From positions 1-7,109 of the forward strand of contig JACDGA010000093.1 of the NCBI GenBank assembly GCA_013815505.1: DNA of 7,109 bases, read 5' to 3'. The DNA is from Acidimicrobiia bacterium (GTDB lineage: Bacteria > Actinomycetota > Acidimicrobiia > Acidimicrobiales > Ilumatobacteraceae). Position numbers and translations under genes: made by a program. Shown here piece after piece: positions 6,226 to 7,109 of this stretch; within the stretch, counting starts at the first letter, position 1, and each line of letters opens with the position of its first letter. Below the pieces are notes generated by a model. The model made no database searches and was not told where the DNA came from. It saw nothing but the letters and a program-made list of their open reading frames with translations.

Positions 6226-6240
6226 CCGTGGTCGCCTCTT

Positions 6241-6316
6241 GGCCCGTTCGTCTAGAGGCCTAGGACACCACCCTCTCAAGGTGGCGGCACGGGTTCGAAT
6301 CCCGTACGGGCTGCCA
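6241..6316 (+). tRNA. trnE: tRNA-Glu, anticodon CUC, CCA encoded
   Basis: A 76-nt cloverleaf. The acceptor is GGCCCGT/ACGGGCT with a G1-T72 wobble. The D arm is GTCT-AGAGGCCTA-GGAC. The anticodon stem CCACC/GGTGG holds loop CTCTCAA, so the anticodon CTC (6275-6277) reads GAG. The T arm is ACGGG-TTCGAAT-CCCGT. The discriminator is G73 at 6313, followed by genomic CCA (6314-6316), unlike tRNA-Gln in the same window. A strong hairpin 15 nt downstream probably ends transcription. Substrate of the GltX encoded about 1.9 kb upstream. Confidence 0.96.
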
Positions 6317-6331
6317 AGGAAATCCCAGGTC

Positions 6332-6355
6332 AGAGGCACTCTGCGGAGTGCCTCT
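6332..6355. terminator. Strong hairpin between convergent tRNA-Glu and TIGR02588-like gene
   Basis: AGAGGCACTC (6332-6341), loop TGCG, GAGTGCCTCT (6346-6355): a perfect 10-bp stem with a 4-nt loop. On the plus strand it is followed by pyrimidine-rich CCTGTCTCC rather than a pure T run. It lies 15 nt after the tRNA-Glu CCA and 47 nt past the stop of the minus-strand operon, so it can work as a two-way terminator. Confidence 0.75.
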
Positions 6356-6385
6356 CCTGTCTCCGGCCCTTGTTGCCAATGTGCG

Positions 6386-6402
6386 CCGCCGTTGAAAGGC
6401 GG
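6386..6402 (-). terminator. Small hairpin directly after the TIGR02588-like stop
   Basis: On the minus strand CCGCC (6402-6398), loop TTTCAAC, GGCGG (6390-6386), abutting the TGA codon. The stem is five GC pairs with no T tract. It may assist the larger hairpin at 6332-6355 in ending the membrane-protein operon. Confidence 0.35.
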
Positions 6403-6789
6403 TCATGGGCTCTTGTAGCTGGCGACTCGGAGGCTGGTTTCGGCTTCGGGCGCCGCGCGGTCGAAGATGAAGACGATCTCTTCGGTCTCCCCACCGGAGA
6501 GGAAGTCGATGAACTGCTCCCCGGCGGCAACGACTTCGCCGTCGATGGTCAGCTCACCGATGACCTGAACGGCTTCGGCGGTCTCGTCTCCTCCGTTGCG
6601 CACTTCGCCGGTCAGGTAGCGCTGGCTTCCCACGAGCCGGACGTCACCGATCATCGCGACGGTCACGCTCGGCGGCTGGCGGGGCTGGATCCACAAGTAC
6701 ACGATCGCGCCAGCGAGCGCGAGGAGGATGACGACAGCGACCGTGAAGGTCACACGCTCGGGTGTCAGGCGCAGCCGGGTGGGGCTCAT
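6403..6789 (-). CDS. Single-pass membrane protein, TIGR02588-like, function unknown
   Basis: 128 aa. A short basic N-terminus (SPTRLRLTPER) is followed by one hydrophobic helix (about residues 14-34, VAVVILLALAGAIVYLW), then a roughly 90-residue, probably beta-rich domain with LTGEVRNGGDETAEAV and EQFIDFLSGGETEEIVFIFD, a layout like small extracytoplasmic domains. From memory this is the TIGR02588 family, described as occurring in a two-gene operon with a TIGR02587 membrane protein; the upstream neighbour fits that. Start ATG 6789-6787 is chosen because its ATGA overlaps the upstream TGA, with a modest GGAAG about 9 nt before it. The longer frame to 6867 adds an Arg-rich, low-complexity stretch that is shadow sequence over the neighbour's C-terminus. 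No reaction or ligand can be assigned. Confidence 0.85.
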   Translation of the reverse strand: MSPTRLRLTPERVTFTVAVVILLALAGAIVYLWIQPRQPPSVTVAMIGDVRLVGSQRYLTGEVRNGGDETAEAVQVIGELTIDGEVVAAGEQFIDFLSGGETEEIVFIFDRAAPEAETSLRVASYKSP

Positions 6790-7109
6790 ATCGCCAGTCT
6801 TCCGGCGGCCCCGCCGATGGCGGCGGGAAGCCCGAGGAGGACCACGTGGTCGAGCACCATGGGCCAAGGGTCACCAGGCTGAAGGTTGCGGAAGAACAGC
6901 AGCATCGCCGCCGACGCGATCAGCGCGACCACATAGGCGCCGGCGGTCTCGGTGATCGGGTGCTGCAAGATGCCGCGCTGCGCGCGCCGCTTCGCCTGGT
7001 CACCGAAACCGGCCTGGAACACGATTCCGTACGAGATCAGCAGCGACGCCGCCATGACCGCGAGCAGGGCGGGTGGCGATGACGCGGCGGCGAGTCTCGG
7101 GATCTCCTC
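6786..7109 (-). CDS. Multi-spanning integral membrane protein, TIGR02587-like, C-terminal part (5' end outside window)
   Basis: The frame is open to the right edge, so 107 C-terminal residues are seen. The sequence begins EEIPRLAAASSPPALL and the first in-window ATG (7055) is internal. Three hydrophobic segments are visible: roughly nt 7076-7014 (LLAVMAASLLISYGIVF), 6955-6890 (ETAGAYVVALIASAAMLLFF) and 6855-6790 (HVVLLGLPAAIGGAAGRLAI). Short loops lie between them, one basic (DQAKRRAQRG) and probably cytoplasmic. This resembles the C-terminus of TIGR02587, recalled as a family with about seven membrane spans and no known function, always paired with TIGR02588. The stop overlaps the next gene's ATG by 4 nt, so the two are very likely co-translated and may form a complex. 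Promoter and N-terminus lie beyond the window. Confidence 0.82.
   Translation of the reverse strand, partial: EEIPRLAAASSPPALLAVMAASLLISYGIVFQAGFGDQAKRRAQRGILQHPITETAGAYVVALIASAAMLLFFRNLQPGDPWPMVLDHVVLLGLPAAIGGAAGRLAI

Noticed and set aside
5140..6255. Long plus-strand open frame of 371 codons
   Set aside because: It begins inside tRNA-Gln and runs antisense to the hydrolase gene; the composition is low-complexity and Arg/Gly/Ala-rich, typical of a high-GC shadow frame.
6169..6339. N-terminal extension of the minus-strand hydrolase frame (57 extra residues)
   Set aside because: It translates the antisense of tRNA-Glu and the divergent promoter region. The family-like sequence begins at the ATG at 6168, which has its own -10 box.

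Overview
The window is a GC-rich, densely packed piece of bacterial chromosome. I infer a high-GC actinobacterium, most likely near Acidimicrobiia/Ilumatobacter. The grounds are the base composition, a large multidomain NAD-glutamate dehydrogenase, TANNNT -10 boxes sitting 7-9 nt before start codons that lack a ribosome binding site (leaderless style), and the general look of the proteins. The taxonomic call is an inference from reading, not a search result.

Layout, left to right. (1) Nt 1-2840, plus strand: the C-terminal ~60% of a large NAD-specific glutamate dehydrogenase, cut by the left edge. (2) Nt 2841-2959: intergenic DNA with a small hairpin, a 47-bp palindromic element and the probable gltX promoter. 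(3) Nt 2960-4357, plus: gltX, glutamyl-tRNA synthetase. (4) Nt 4350-5081, plus: a membrane-anchored DUF218/YdcF-SanA family protein whose start overlaps the end of gltX. (5) Nt 5082-5140: a perfect 20-bp palindrome. (6) Nt 5141-5212, plus: tRNA-Gln(CUG), no encoded CCA. (7) Nt 5213-5370: a second, inverted copy of the 47-bp element plus a third half-copy. (8) Nt 5371-6168, minus: a dienelactone hydrolase family protein. (9) Nt 6241-6316, plus: tRNA-Glu(CUC) with encoded CCA, divergent from the hydrolase. (10) Nt 6332-6355: a strong hairpin between convergent units. (11) Nt 6403-7109, minus: a two-gene operon of unknown function, a multi-spanning membrane protein (TIGR02587-like, cut by the right edge) and a single-pass protein (TIGR02588-like), joined by an ATGA overlap.

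Functionally the left two thirds has a glutamate theme: an enzyme interconverting glutamate and 2-oxoglutarate, the enzyme that loads glutamate on tRNA, and the tRNAs for Gln and Glu. If the organism lacks GlnRS, as most actinobacteria do, GluRS would act on both tRNAs and GatCAB would amidate Glu-tRNA(Gln). The right end belongs to an unrelated, uncharacterised membrane module.

The least ordinary signals are the dispersed 47-bp palindromic repeat (two copies about 81% identical in opposite orientations, both intergenic), the perfect palindrome before tRNA-Gln, and the TIGR02587/02588 pair. I see no CRISPR array, transposase, phage gene or toxin-antitoxin pair.
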